Source: Wurfbainia villosa (taxonomy: Eukaryota > Streptophyta > Magnoliopsida > Zingiberales > Zingiberaceae). From it: DNA of 64,000 nucleotides. Below are positions 11,205-23,754 of the stretch, piece after piece. The notes under the pieces are model-generated. The model was not told where the DNA came from. It made no database searches and saw only the letters and a list, made by a program, of their open reading frames with translations. The first letter of the stretch is position 1, and each line of letters begins with the position of its first letter. The position numbers and the translations under genes are program-made. The stretch covers positions 47,047,359 through 47,111,358 of the forward strand of contig CM046004.1 of NCBI GenBank assembly GCA_025175895.1, read 5' to 3'.

Positions 11205-14200
11205 AAGGTATATCCTTTGGTCTAGTTGTTGAAACATGGTTAGCGGTGTTATCTACTGGCACCTGGTGTGTAGATACGGGAGCCTCTGATCATGTCTGCA
11301 ATACTTTGCAGGGGTTCCAGGAAACCCGATGATGAGCTGAGGGAGAGATTACTGTTTACTTGGGCAATGCCACGAAGGTGGCAGCTATTGTAGTGGGAGA
11401 TGTTTTATTTATCTTTTGAGAAAAATAAAATTTTGGTTCTGGAAAATTCCCTTTATGTACCTTTATTTAGAGATAATTTAGTTTTAGTTTCTAAATTATT
11501 TATGGATGGATATTCTATTTCTTTTAATGACAGAGTTGTTATAAAAAGGAATAGGGAGAATATCTGTTTAGGTACATTGATAGGAAATTTTGTATACACT
11601 CAAACCAAAAGCTCCCACGATGCAAATAGAAGTTAATAACTCATCTTCTAATTCCAATAAGAGAAAAGAACCTTCGAAGATGAACTAAACATATCTTTGG
11701 CATCTAAGACTTGGTCATATTAACCTAAGCAGAATTCAAAGGTTGATAGCTGATAGACCTCTGGGTTCATTAGTGGTGGAAGATTTCCCAACCCGAGAAT
11801 CTTGCTTGGAGGGTAAAATGACCAAGAGGCCTTTTAAGGCCAAGGGGTATAGAGTCAAAGATGTGTTAGAATTGGTTCACTCTGATTTGTGTGGTTCTAT
11901 GTCTATCCATGCTAGAGGTGGTTTTTGAATATTTCATCTTTTTCATAGACGATTATTCAAGATATGGATGACACTATGATCTGCTCGTGGTGGTGAACAC
12001 CTCTTGGGAGAGTTTAGGAATTACTTATCAGAGGCTGGGATTCTATCCCAATTTTCTGCACCTGGCACACCCCAGCAGAACGGTTTAGCAGAGCGAAGGA
12101 ATAGGACTCTTATGGAGATGGTTAGATCGACGATGAGTTATTCAGAGTTGCCAGATTCGTTCTGGGGATATACTCTAGATACGGTGGTGTACATTCTAAA
12201 CTTGGTTCCATCTAAATCAGTGCCTTCTACTCCTATAGAATTGTAGACTGGGAAAAAGCCTAGTCTAAGACATATTTGGATATGGGGGAGTCCAGCACAT
12301 GTGCTGAAGGTAGATGCTGGTAAGTTGGAACCTCGTACAGAAGTACGCATGTTCGTTGGCTATCCTAGAGGAACGAAGGGTGATTTGTTTTATAATCCTA
12401 GAGATCAGAGGGTGATAGTTAACACGAACGCCAAATTTCTAGAGGAAGACTATGTGATGAGCCACAAGCCCAAGAGTAAAATTGTTCTCAAGGAATTAAA
12501 AGGAGAAGTCACTTCTTTAGTACCACCGGTAAAAGAGGATATACCACATGTCACTGCACCGCGTGTCACAGAGGATACACAGGTGATACCTCGTCGTAGT
12601 GGGAGGGTTGTGAGGAAGCCTGATAGATTCATATTCTTGGGAGAATCTTCTGATTTGGTCCTTGGTGAACATGAACCTGATCCCTGGACATATGACGAGG
12701 CAATCTAAGATAAAGATGCAGTATCTTAGCAAAGTGCAATGAATGCTGAGATTGAATCTATGGATTCAAATCAGGTCTGGGAGCTAGTAGAACCACCCGA
12801 TGGTGTAAAAACCATTGGATGCAAGTGGATCTACAAAAGAAACAGAGGAATAGATGGGAAGGTTTAGACCTTCAAAGCAAGGCTTGTTGCGAAGGGGTAT
12901 ACTCAGAAAGAGGGTATCGATTATGAGGAGACCTTTTCACCGGTAGCCATGATTAAATCTATCCAGATTCTCTTATGCATAGCAGCTCATATGGATTATG
13001 AGGTGTGGCAGATGGATGTCAAGACATCTTTCCTTAATGGAAGTCTTGAGGAAAACATCTATATGAAGCAACTAGAGGATTTCATTGCTAAAGGCGAAGA
13101 GCATCTTATATGTAAGCTTAATCGGTCAATTTATGGATTGAAGCAAGCTTGGAGATCTTAGAACATCCGCTTAGATGAGGTAATCCAGTCTTATGGATTT
13201 ATTCAAAGTCCGAATGATTCTTGTGTATACAAGAGATGTGACGAAAACATAGTGGTATTTCTTGTACTATACGTAGATGACATTTTGTTGATTGGCAACA
13301 ATATCAAGGTGTTATTGGACGTAAGGCTATGGTTGTCCAAACAGTTTGATATGAAGGACTTGGGAGAGGTGGGCCACATCCTTGGGATCAAGGTTATAAG
13401 GGATCGTAGGAAAAGGATGTTGTGCTTATCCCAAGCTTCATACATAGACACGATTATGGATCATTTTAGCATGCAGAACTCCAAGAATGGTTTTCTACCT
13501 TTCAGGCATGGAGTTCCTTTATCTAAGGAGATGTGTCCTAGATCATCTGAGGAGATAGAGGAGATGAAGGCAGTTCCTTATGCTTCGACAATAGGAAGCC
13601 TCATGTATGTGATGCTATGTACGAGACCAGATATCTACTTTGCTGTGGGCATGGTCAGCAGATATCAGAGTAATCCAGGATAAGAACATTGGATTGCGGT
13701 AAAGCATACCAATTACTCCCTATGGGTTATACGGATTCCGACTTCCAATCAGATAGGGATAACAGTAAGTCTACCTCAGGTTTTGTGTTTACTTTGGGAG
13801 TTGGAGCCATTGTATGGAGGAGTGTCAAGCAGAAATGCGTGGCGGACTCTACCATGGAAGCTGAGTATGTGGTAGCCTCTAAGACTGCCAAAGAAGTTGT
13901 GTGGCTCTGGAACTTCCTGATGGACTTGGATGTGATTCCTGGTTTGCCCAGAACTATCACAATTTATTATGATAATAGTGGTGCAGTTGCAAACTCGAAG
14001 GAACCACGAGCCCATAAGGCGAGTAAGCACATAGAGCGCAAGTACCACCTGATACGAGAAATCATAAAGAGAGGAGAAGTTGTTGTGGCCAAGATTACAT
14101 CGGAGGATAACCTGGCAGATCCTTTCACTAAGGCTCTTCCGGCGAGAGCTTTTGATAGGCATGTGGAGGGAATGGGGATTAGATGTATGGCAGTTAGAGG

Positions 14201-14220
14201 ACAACATTGTCTTTTAGTAT
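11205..14220 (+). pseudogene. protease-integrase-RT-RNase H remnant of element B
   Basis: Copia pol in the same broken state as A. DTGA protease motif at about 11,274; integrase HSDLCGS (about 11,878) and NGLAERRN (about 12,080); RT block QMDVKTSFLNG (about 13,010); YVDD at 13,270-13,281; RNase H block DSTMEAEYV (about 13,847). The A stops near 1,707, 1,947, 2,264, 2,886 and 3,179 are all present at +9,980. Further stops near 12,706, 12,729 and 13,681 are private to B. Confidence 0.87.
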
Positions 14221-14231
14221 AAGTGGGAGAT

Positions 14232-16130
14232 TGTAGGGATGTATACTGAAAAGTCTATCTTTTGTATGAACATCTTTATTTTGAAATAAGAATCACATTA
14301 TCATTGTATGCATATTTTTATGGTTATGCATATTGTCTAATACATTACATTGTAGATAACATGGTGTGTGGTGTCACACAGGAGATCATGTTATCGGCTC
14401 CTTGTAAAGTATAAGTAAAGGCTCAAAATCGAGATGACTTTGGACAAACCATCGGAATGGTTGTAGTATGATTTGGTATTGGTTTGTCGTGACCATAGAA
14501 TCACACTAGTGCACTTTGAGTGTATTGAGCAGGACTGACTTAGAGGGATTCGATTTATTGCTGACTACATAATCGAATCGGACCTCAGATATTATTATGT
14601 ACATGCTCTTAATCCCGATATAATAACGGGCACATATACTTAGTATTCATTTCTTTGATTTACCAATGGGCAAGATTTATAGATTAAATCGATAGGCTCG
14701 GTAAGTTGGAAAATGATATTATTTATATGGTGTGACATTGATTATAGGAGGAAATCGTGTCGTATATATTAGGATGATGATGTCACCTTAAGGAGCTCAT
14801 AAGGTTCATCATGTAAACTCTGCAGGTGGACTTGGTCCGACATGATGAAAAGGTTGAGTGGTACTACTCATGGAGTTAGATGTGGATTAATTAATTATCA
14901 GTAAATTAATTAATCGACAGACATTCGAGATCTTAAACATGGGGAAAAAATGTACAAATAATATATGGAGCCCATATTATCTTATGGGGGTTGGTGAGGT
15001 AGATCAATGATAATCTTTTAGTGGATTGGATTATCATTAGTGGATCGGACTTTATGTGGGCTTGATCCATGGGTGGCCAAGATCCAACTCCTCCTCATGG
15101 TCCCTAATGTAGCCTATTAACACCTCATGAAGCTTAGATCCAATGGATAGAAACAAAACTCTAGATCCAAAGGTAGAGATTAAATCTCTAAGATCCAATG
15201 GTTGAGATTAAATCTCTAGATCTGACGGTTGAGATTAAATCCCTAGAACCAATGGTGGAGATTAAAAGTAGGCTTATCCCTAACTCTATAAAAGGAGGGT
15301 AAGGGGTTGTCATGGAGATTAATTCAAGAGAAGCTAGGGTTTTGGAAGTTGGCGGCAAGGCATAGGAACTAGGGTTTGGGCTTGGGCGGCACCTTATATG
15401 GAAATTTTTCCTTGTGTTGTTCTTCTTCCCCAAGATTCTGGCTCCCTTGGTGTTCCTTCCAGCCCTTGGCCAACATCCAAAACAGGTCCTCTCCTTCTCC
15501 TTGGCCGGTGGAACAAAGGTTTAGGATCCTCCCTTGAAGCTTTTGGCAAGCCACTCTCAATCTCCTCTTCCTTCTTGGCCGGCGGCAAGCTTCCTCCTTG
15601 GAAGTTGTTGGTTGGTTGAAAGAAGGAATAGAGCTTTGTTTCTATTCTTCCTCTTGCTTTGGAAGAGCAAGGAAGGAAGATTTGCGATCTCGGAGCTTCA
15701 ACTTTTGGTAGATCGTAGCCCAAACGACGTTCGAAAGGAGGAAGGTCATACATTAGAAGATCGATAGGTATACCTATTCTTCATTCTCTTTTGTAACATA
15801 TTTGTTTTTGTTTTTCAATTATGAGCATGTAATAAATCTGTTTGTGGCTAAATAATACTTGGATCCCGAACATAAACACAAAAGTTGGCGATCCAGACAT
15901 CATCTATTCCGCGGCTACTCGTAAAATAGAGGATGGTCGCTTGAACAACGAGTTTGTTCAAGTGACCTCTCTAAACGAATAGCACGACGATGACTTGGTT
16001 GTTTGAGCAATCCCTTTTGTCTAGGGTTAAATTTTTTTAATCCGAGGACATCGATGGGATCGCCATGAACAAACAACCAAGGTGTAGTGGGAAGCGAAGT
16101 TTCCCCTCACGGACTCGATAAGTAATACCC
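14232..16130 (+). repeat. 3' LTR of element B
   Basis: Begins TGTAGGGATGTATAC directly after the polypurine tract at 14,221-14,231. TATA box TATAAAAGG at 15,287-15,295. It is nearly identical to the A 3' LTR, and the shared similarity continues past its end into 16,131-16,569. Confidence 0.92.
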
Positions 16131-16569
16131 TTTAGCCTGACCACCACGGTTTCCCGACTCGGGATTCTCCGGGTGTCGCTGACCTTCAACTTAGCTTAAC
16201 CATTTCCTGCACACTTAATTCAACTCATGAGATAACAATATTACCTTAACTTTGGATCTTTTCCATAATCAAAACCTAGGTTCGATTATCTAGTGCCCCT
16301 GCACCAACAACTGCATGCTGGTGAAGTCTCCTATCATACACAAAAATCCACAATTTGATTATCAAACTTACTAATTTTTACCACCTCTGAAATGATTTTA
16401 AGGCATGCATAGGGAATATTTTTTGAACTCAACAACAACAACTAAACCTAAGTAAATAGGCAAACAAACAAACAATCATAACAACTAATTCCGAATATGA
16501 AAGGAAGGAAATAAATGCAGTAAATAAAAAGAACACACTCCTTTTTCAAGTCAGAGAAGAAGCATCCTC
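16131..16569. other. Second copy of the duplicated 3' flank
   Basis: Counterpart of 6,151-6,586 with small indels. No gene is visible. Here it continues without a break into the reverse-strand integrase remnant of F, so this copy probably shows the original junction and the first copy the rearranged one. Confidence 0.7.
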
Positions 16570-16990
16570 AAGGTCCACTTCCTCCACTGTAGCTCTAATC
16601 TTTTCTGCCTTGCCCCATTGTCTTCTCCAGTATAGACTTGATCTCTCTGTTTGACACTTCATGAGTCTGTTGCAAAAGTGAGACCATTGATCGCTAATGA
16701 TCGCCCTGGGTACCCCAAGTCTGCAAAATATGTGAAACCTAATAAAATTCACAATAACTAGAGAATCATCAATCCTGGTGGGGATGACCTCCACCCATTT
16801 TGAAACATAATCAACTACTAAAAGAATATATGAAAATCCAAAAGATACAAGAAACGAACCCATAAAGTCAGTACCCCAAACATAAAAAAAATCTCACATA
16901 ATAGCATGGATTGTTGAGGCAATTCATTTCTACGTCCTATGTTTCATGTTCGTTGACATTGCTCACAAGATTTGTAAAATTCATAGGCAT
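16570..16990 (-). pseudogene. Gypsy integrase fragment (element F)
   Basis: Minus-strand Ty3/gypsy integrase. The core block VDYVSKWVE is clear, followed by FCRLGVPRAIISD, which carries a catalytic Asp, and a degenerate SHFCNR. Upstream (about 16,900-16,990) is a piece of the zinc-binding/linker region with a cysteine pair. The second half of the core and the catalytic Glu segment are absent. This is the 3' end of the pol of F, whose gag and LTR lie to the right. Confidence 0.82.
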
Positions 16991-17384
16991 CATAAAATAA
17001 GGTGGGCCAATACAAATCAGACTCTAAAACATCCCTAACATTCCTTTGGGGTCCAAAATTCCCCCCACAAGCCAGAGAATAACAAAAAGTAAGTAGGGAA
17101 TGAAACTCATAATCAGGTACACATCATCTGATGATATCATCACTACAAAATTTCCAAAGGTAAGGATCATCCCATACATAGTACTTAGCATCACTTTTCA
17201 ATTTCTGGACTTGTGCATGAGTAAAATATGAAGTTATAACACGGGAAACTAAATAATTAACAAGATCTGCATACTATGTTGTCTTACCCTTCAAGTGAAA
17301 AAGCTACTCATCTGGAAAAGGATCTGCTATGGTGGTGGGCTCGATCTCCACCACAATCCTACTCAAGTGGTCTAAGGATCGGTG
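16991..17384 (-). pseudogene. Degraded RNase H / linker region of F
   Basis: No continuous frame. Its position between the integrase fragment and the RT thumb implies an RNase H and linker remnant. I see only weak protein-like stretches and would not assign motifs. Confidence 0.35.
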
Positions 17385-17665
17385 TTGATATCAAAGCCTG
17401 CCTAAGCTGATCAAAGGAGTCCTTGCACCGCTGGTCAAACTGAAAGACCACATCTTTCTGCAACAAGCTAGTAAAGTGTAGGGAAATCTTGCTGAAGTCT
17501 CAGATAAAATGTTTGTAGAAACCTACATGACTCAGAAAAGCATGAACTTCCCACACAGAAGTGGGGTAAGATAAAGAAGGCATATCATGAATTTTAGCAG
17601 GATCTACTTCAATAGCATTCATAGAGATAATATGACCTAAGACTATCCCATGCATGACCATGAAT
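17385..17665 (-). pseudogene. Gypsy RT C-terminal fragment (element F)
   Basis: The reverse strand encodes a typical gypsy RT thumb/connection segment: GIVLGHIIS, then a block with IEVDPAKI, then VGFYKHFI, DFSKI and LLQKDV. The catalytic YxDD block is not found. To the right the sequence jumps directly to a short unrelated segment and the protease region, so most of RT has been deleted. Confidence 0.78.
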
Positions 17666-17859
17666 GACATTTCTTAAAAACATCTGATGGAAGTGATTCT
17701 TGGGGTGTCGCCTGAAGAGCGCAAGTCCCTACACATTCCATATCCCTGTCTGCATAAAAGGGCACACAGATAGGTCCTAACAACAAATTATCATCAACAT
17801 CAGAATCATCATAATCAATAAAATCATAACAAAATGTAGAAGTTGTAGAGATATCCAAA

Positions 17860-18600
17860 TAAAAAACAAACTAAGAAATAAAGTTCATGCAGTCTAGCTC
17901 ATCAACTATATCCACGCTAAGAATAGAATGATCCTCCATCAGGTGCTTCATAGCGTCCAAAATACTGAACCGAACTACAGTATCTTCTACCTCCATAGAA
18001 AGAGTACCTGCATACACATCAATTGTGGTCTTGGCAGTCTTGAGGAAAGGCCTGCCCAAAATAAGTGGAGCTCTGTTGTGCTATGTATCATCCTCCATGT
18101 CAAGAATATAAAAATCTGCAAGAAATTCTAGGGTAAAGGTTGAATGAGTGCTGATACATTCTTTCCTACTCTGATCAACTCATTACCTTTCAACTTCTTC
18201 TTGTGAACACACATATCTTTAAGAAATTTGGCATACTTGGGAATAATTCCCTAGCCTTTTCTTCATCAACCCTCTTCCTAGACTACACTAGCCTCTGAGG
18301 GAAGGGTAATGGAACTGACGACTCTGATCATCGCGGCTATGGATCTTGCTCTACTCTACTCTGCACTACTAGAACCAGCAACTGGATCTAGAGCTGGTGC
18401 TACAGGGTCCAAGGTAACTCTGCCACTCCGCAATGTAATCACACTAAGGTTTCGAGTAAGATATGGAATGGTCTGAGATGGTATCTGACTAGATCCCTGT
18501 GACTGCAGGTGATTAATGTTAGATGTAAGCTGGCTAATCTGTCTCTCTATGCTCTAAATAAATGCATCTGCCTTCTGTTGATACTACTGTTGCTGCATAA
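17860..18600 (-). pseudogene. Gypsy gag-protease fragment (element F)
   Basis: Reverse strand. A protease-domain block beginning MGRPFLKTAKTTIDVY (about 18,059 leftwards) matches the LGRPFL..IDV pattern of plant gypsy protease. Before it (about 18,180-18,260) comes a YAKFLKDMCVHKKKLKG-type stretch, and before that an ITLRSGR motif (about 18,410-18,440) typical of Tat/Athila-like Gag C-termini. The frame is broken by stops and the N-terminal Gag is missing. Confidence 0.75.
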
Positions 18601-18776
18601 AACTCAAATAGATTATCGCCTAAAGACATAGTCATCACCACAAATAAATACAATGAGTAACAAATAGAAATGATAAGAAAGACACTAATAACAAAAGAAA
18701 AGAAAACAAACTATCTAACTATAGTTTAAAGACAAATAAACACCATTATTAGTTCCTTGACAACGATGCCAAAATT
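18601..18776 (-). other. Leader and primer-site region of F
   Basis: A-rich leader ending in a primer-site-like sequence: read on the minus strand, AATTTTGGCATCGTTGTCAAGG follows the LTR end. It resembles the TTTTTGGCGCCGTTGCCGG primer region of plant Tat/Athila-type gypsy elements, and G has a parallel sequence at 24,645-24,666. Confidence 0.6.
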
Positions 18777-19287
18777 TGGTTGAAACTGTTTTTTTTTGTG
18801 TCGTGGTAGCATTCTCAAATTATTTATCGAACTCCCTAACTACACTAATGCATTATAGGGTAACTCGGATCGCCTCCCATGAACCTAATGGTTGAACGTT
18901 TGTTTCTAAATATTATTAACACTTGGGGTTCCTACAACTATCAAAACAATTATTTGAAAGCTAACCTAATGTGCAAGAATCATTCAACCATGCACCGCAC
19001 TGTCACTATACGATACAATGGTTAAACAATTCTGATTAACGGACATGACCATGCACCGCACTATCACTATATGATACAATGATAAAATATTAACTTAAAA
19101 CTAACATAACAAACTTAACGATTTAACCATGCACTGCACTGTTACTATACGGTACAATGATCAAATATCAACTAATAACTAAACTAAACAAACTTAAACA
19201 ATTAAAACAAGCACCGCACTGTCACTATACGGTACAATGGTCAAACATTAACTAAAAACTAAACGAAACAAACCTAAGCAATTCAAC
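18777..19287 (-). repeat. 5' LTR of F, first part
   Basis: Begins TGGTTGAAACTG on the plus strand next to the primer site. Four units of a tandem repeat (GCACCGCACTGTCACTATA type) start at 18,992, 19,052, 19,131 and 19,211. The LTR is interrupted at 19,287 by element G and continues at 26,047. Confidence 0.7.
18985..19287. repeat. 80-bp tandem array, left part
   Basis: Units near 60-80 bp share GCACCGCACTGTCACTATACG and an A-rich tail with AAACGAAACAAACCTAAGCAA. The last unit starts at 19,211, and the next expected start (19,291) is where G has inserted. Confidence 0.85.
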
Positions 19288-20673
19288 TAATGTGTCGATT
19301 TCTACAAGTGCACGGTTGTCGTCAAGTAATAAAAATATTGATCCCACAGAGATTGGGTCAATTACCGAATGATCGTGATACCAAGTTATCTAGTCAAATC
19401 AAAATTTAGAATTAAGTAATGAAAATAAGCAATCAAGAACAGCGAATGAGAAGAATGAGCTAAAAGTCAATAATTGAAGGGAATCTCAGGATATGGGTTT
19501 CAAAGCATTGACGATTTATAAGGTGATTACGTTCTTTCCTACTCCTTAGAGTTGTTTTGATAGAACCTGTCCTAAGGTAAATCAACAACCCCTTTCGAGG
19601 TCTACGCCAATTGTACCTATCAAACTCAATTTCCCTGTCACGGTATTCGAGCGTAGGTGATCATAATAGCTAAGGGGACCTGTCACGAGACCCCCACAAA
19701 CCTCCCTAGTCTTACTACCATTACTTGGTAGAAATTGGATTTGATAGATTCATTAAGTCCATAAGAGTTCCTCTAGAGACTAAATTTCCTTTTCACGATA
19801 GGTTTGCACACGGGGCCATAATCAGCTAAGGAATCATCAATGATTCCCGCAAGCCCTCATAGATACGCTATCGATACTTGGTAGGAGTTAATCCCTATCT
19901 TGGATCTAGGTTTCGGGAACTTGGGGTCACTATTAGGTACTTCCCCAAGGTTCCTTAGATTTATCAATAAGAATCTAAAACCAAATCAAAACAAACATCT
20001 ATTCAAGTAGAAGAGATTCAATCAACCATCATAAATTGTCAAGGGCTACTCCTTCATCCTAAGATTACAAGACACTACTCCATAGTTGAATAAGAATTAC
20101 CAGAGAAAGAAATTACAATCCTTAATGCCATCATTGTGTTTCCTCCGCCCTCGACTTTGTCCTCCTTCTTCAAATTCCACCGCCCCTCCCTCAAATTCCG
20201 CCGCCCCCTCTAGGGTTAGAATACATCTTCTTTTATAGCCTTGGCTTGGTCTTCAATTAAGGCAGAAATTCTTCAATTAAGCAGAAATCCCAGGCTTCGC
20301 TGCAGAAAAGGAAAGCAGGAAATAGGGAGACATGCCCATGTCAATGGAGGGCATGGGCGTGTCGGGCATTTAGCGTGGGTGTGTCGGCTAACACACCCGG
20401 GGTGTGTTCAGATCTGGAAGTTTTGGAGTTGCGACAGATTTGGTTTCAGTTTGACATGGACGTGTCTCTGATGGTACGACTGTATTATTTTGATATGCCT
20501 CGATAATTGTCAGTTCTTCACCCTGTTAACATGAAAAATACCTCAAAACAGTTTCTTTGTCCAAAATATATTAAACTTGACTAAAACATAACAAAATACA
20601 CGACTAAAACATAAAATGGGATGAAATGCATGCATATTGAATACCCAAAATATAACATGAATTACACACATCA
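19288..20673 (-). repeat. 3' LTR of G (left)
   Basis: Starts TAATGTGTCGAT (the right copy reads TGATGTGTC) and ends ACACACATCA. It contains the perfect 19-bp palindrome with arms AACACACCC/GGGTGTGTT at 20,390-20,408. The next bases read, on the minus strand, AGGTCTAGGGGATTTT, a purine-rich tract fitting the PPT position. Confidence 0.9.
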
Positions 20674-22073
20674 AAATCCCCTAGACCTAAACTTTTGCTT
20701 GTCCTTAAGCAAAGAAAAGGGGAAAAACACAAAAGACAACTTATGTGTGGAGTTGCAAGAAACCATCCAGAGGTATAAAATCTAATCTTAATCTTATCAA
20801 ATCATTCCTAGTGGCAAAACTTGAAAAATCCCTATATAGTGCACATGAAAAGTCGACCCAAAGGCATTGGACACCAATCCATATTTGACATCCCCTTTAT
20901 CGTGTTCCTCTTATTTCTGACGTAGAGACACTTACCTGCCTTAATGCATGGATCATCCTCACCTATCAACAAAAGGTCTCAAAGGAGAACTTAACAAGAA
21001 GAAAGAAAGGAAGAAATTTGTAGTAAGCATTTCCCCAGTAACTAGTTAGCCTCAAAAGGGCACCTTTTAGGTGTTTCCCCAGTAGCTACTTGGTCACAAA
21101 GGGGTGCTTCAAAACAATTCAAGTCCTCCTTTTTTTTCCCTTTCTTTTTTTTTCTCTATTTTTTTTTCTTCTTCTTTTTTTTTCAAGTCAAAAACTTCTA
21201 GGAAAAGTGTTTCTCCAGTAACCAAATTACATAAGAAAGTCCCCAATGGAAAATCGAGTACTAGTCTGATATGGGGAATTTAAACCCTTTTCGGATACCT
21301 CAAACCTTTAGGTCGTGTGAAAAGTGAAATAGGGTTCTTATTAAATAAACACAAAGGAATATCATGATCTGACCAAGGTTCAGTTATACTATGATAGATG
21401 ATATAAGATTACAATGTTATGATATACAAAAAGATAAAAACAGAATAAGATTACACAATGAAACATGCTCCCCTAGACCTAAATTATGAAATAACCAAAT
21501 TAGAAATCTATGAAGAGACAACATAAATGAAAGGCATCGAAACTCACAAAATAGCTTAGGGGAATCAATGGTCACCGTCCTCGCTACTAGCATCCTCCTC
21601 TTCCCACCTACGTCGCTGCTCCTAGCTTGTGAACAATCGTGTGAACTTTAGGGTGTGTTCGGGGACACAGGCGTGCCAAAGGGCATTCCTCTTTTCTTTT
21701 GAGCGACATGGGCGTGCCATCTAACACACCCGGGGTGTGTTGTATTCAGATTTATTTTTGGAGCTTAACACCCCCGTGTCATTTGGCATAGGTGGGTCTT
21801 GTAAATTTGGCACACAATAGCACGACAATAACACGACCGCGCCAAATAGCATAATCTCCCTGTGCCATCCTCTGGACTGCAATTGGTTCTTGATTCGGAC
21901 GTGTCGATGAGCGACACGGACATGTTGTGTCCTGTAAAATTAAAAACTAAAAAGTGCAAAACTCAAAGTTAAAAATAAAAATGCAGAAAATAAAATAAAA
22001 ATAAAAATAATGAAAATAGCTTGGGTTGCCTCCCAAGAAGCACTTGTTTAAGGTCATTAGCTTGACCCCTCAA
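20674..22073 (-). other. 3' non-coding region of G
   Basis: About 1.4 kb between the protease end and the 3' LTR with no coding support. It holds a polypyrimidine run on the plus strand (21,120-21,183), another AACACACCC/GGGTGTGTT palindrome (21,723-21,741), and near 22,021-22,050 a hairpin whose minus strand reads CTTGGGAGGCAACCCAAG. That last motif is typical of the region after pol in Tat/Athila elements, so pol may have been deleted just upstream of it. Confidence 0.7.
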
Positions 22074-23480
22074 TTATTCCCTAGTTAGATGGATGTGGCT
22101 CGAGGAGTGTACTCTGCTCCTCAGATTATCGTTAATGATCACGAGATAAGTAGAGTTTTCGCCCAGAAATTCATACCTGAGCATCGATGGAAGAGGCTTA
22201 AGTTCTACCTGTGGTGGTAGGTCAAGGTCGACAATCTCCGGCTCTTCATCCTCGAAATCCTTTTCGAGTCTATCAAGATAAGTTTGTTCTTGTGCTCCTT
22301 TCAGCGCAATTGACTGGAAACTATCAATCTTGCAATAAACATCGAAATCAGAAGGTTGTTTAAAATCCTTTAAAAGGTTGAATTCAATCTTATCATTTCC
22401 AAATGCAAGTGAAAGTTTTTGGTTCTTGACGTCTATCATTGTCCCTGCAGTAGCTAGGAAAGGTTTCCCTAGAATGAGTGGAATACATGGATCTTCATCC
22501 ATGTCAAGCACTACGAAATCAGCAGGAACAATAAAGTTTCCCACCTTCACAGGTACATCTTCTAAGATTCCCAAAGGATATCTAATGGAGCGATCAGCTT
22601 ACTGCAAGGCCATAGTTGTTTGTTTCATTTCTCCCAAATCTAATTTCTTGCATATGAAAAGAGGAATCAGATTGACACTAGCGCCTAGATCACAAAATCC
22701 CTTATCAAAATTAGAGTCATTAATTATGCAAGGGATAGAAAAACTACTTGGATCATTTATCTTGGGAGGTACCATGTTTTTAATTAAAGCGCTGCATTCT
22801 TCGGTAAGAGCCACTGTTACATGCTCCTCAACTATTCTTTTATTGGTCAAAATATCCTTCAAGAACATAGAGTATGTAGGCATTTGTTGAAGAGCTTCTA
22901 TAAAATGTATATTGATATAAATCTTTCTAATTACCTCAAGGAACTTACCGAATTGTTCATCCAATTTCTCCTTAATCAGCCTATGAGGGAATGGGATCGG
23001 AGGCTTGTATGTCCTTGGCTCTTTGTGCGACACGGCTGTGTCATCTGGCTCAGCTGGGATGTGCTGTCTTATGGAGCGACTCGACATGGGTGTGACGGTT
23101 GACACACCATGGGTGGGCTTGTGGGCATCACCCGACACGGGTGTGTTGGACAACACACCCTGGGTGTGTTGTCTGCTGGCTATCTCAAAATCGTTCAACA
23201 CATGTGTGCTATTGGGCAAGGCCACTTCTTCAAACTTCGGAACACCTGTGTTCTTGAGCACGGTTGGGGCTTGTTGAGCTCTAGCAGGTGGTACTACTTT
23301 CTTGTCTCCTTCTAAAATTCTTCCACTTCTCAAACTTATAGAATTACAATGTCCAGCTGGGTTTACTTCTGAATTTCTAGGAAATCTACCGGGCACCCTA
23401 GATGTAGAGCTAGCAATTTGAGAAATTTGATTCTCCAACATTCTTGTGTGATTAGTCAAATTATCCATCTTGCTTCCCAA
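22074..23480 (-). pseudogene. Gag C-terminus and aspartic protease of G
   Basis: Minus strand. The first ORF (23,480-22,599) carries an ISLRSGR motif, then a linker rich in palindromic CACACC-type codons, a KEKLDEQFGKFLEV block, a LPTYS-like MPTYSMFLKDIL block and the protease active-site region CDLGASVNLIP, which is the usual CDLGAS of plant gypsy protease. After a stop at about 22,597 the frame continues (22,574-22,074) with LGKPFLATAGTMIDV, the flap/C-terminal part of the protease. The frame then ends, and no RT follows. Confidence 0.85.
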
Positions 23481-23754
23481 TTGCTTAATCGCCTCGGTAT
23501 TGTTTTGATGTTGCTGATTGGATTCTATAATATGCTATCGAAATTCATCGTTTATCTTCCCTTGGCTTGTGATAAAATTTTCCATCATCTTTTCTATGTT
23601 TTACTTGGGCCCTGGTTGAAATCCTGAAGGTGCTCCAAAATTGATTTGTCCAGAAGAATTTTGGTTGGCTCGATACGAAAAGTTGTAATGATTCCTCCAA
23701 CCGGGATTGTACGTGTTCGAATAAGGGTTGCCACCATTCGTCTTCTGATTAAAA

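Larger units (their letters stand above)
7831..16130 (+). mobile_element. Copia element B, complete but decayed
   Basis: Complete LTR retrotransposon structure: 5' LTR (7,831-9,730), Met primer site (9,733-9,746), leader, gag-pol remnants, polypurine tract (14,221-14,231) and 3' LTR (14,232-16,130). Bases 9,981-16,569 match 1-6,586 at a nearly constant offset of 9,980. The bases flanking the two LTRs do not form a TSD (GCCCG on the left, TTTAG on the right), as expected if one side was changed by duplication or recombination. Confidence 0.93.
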
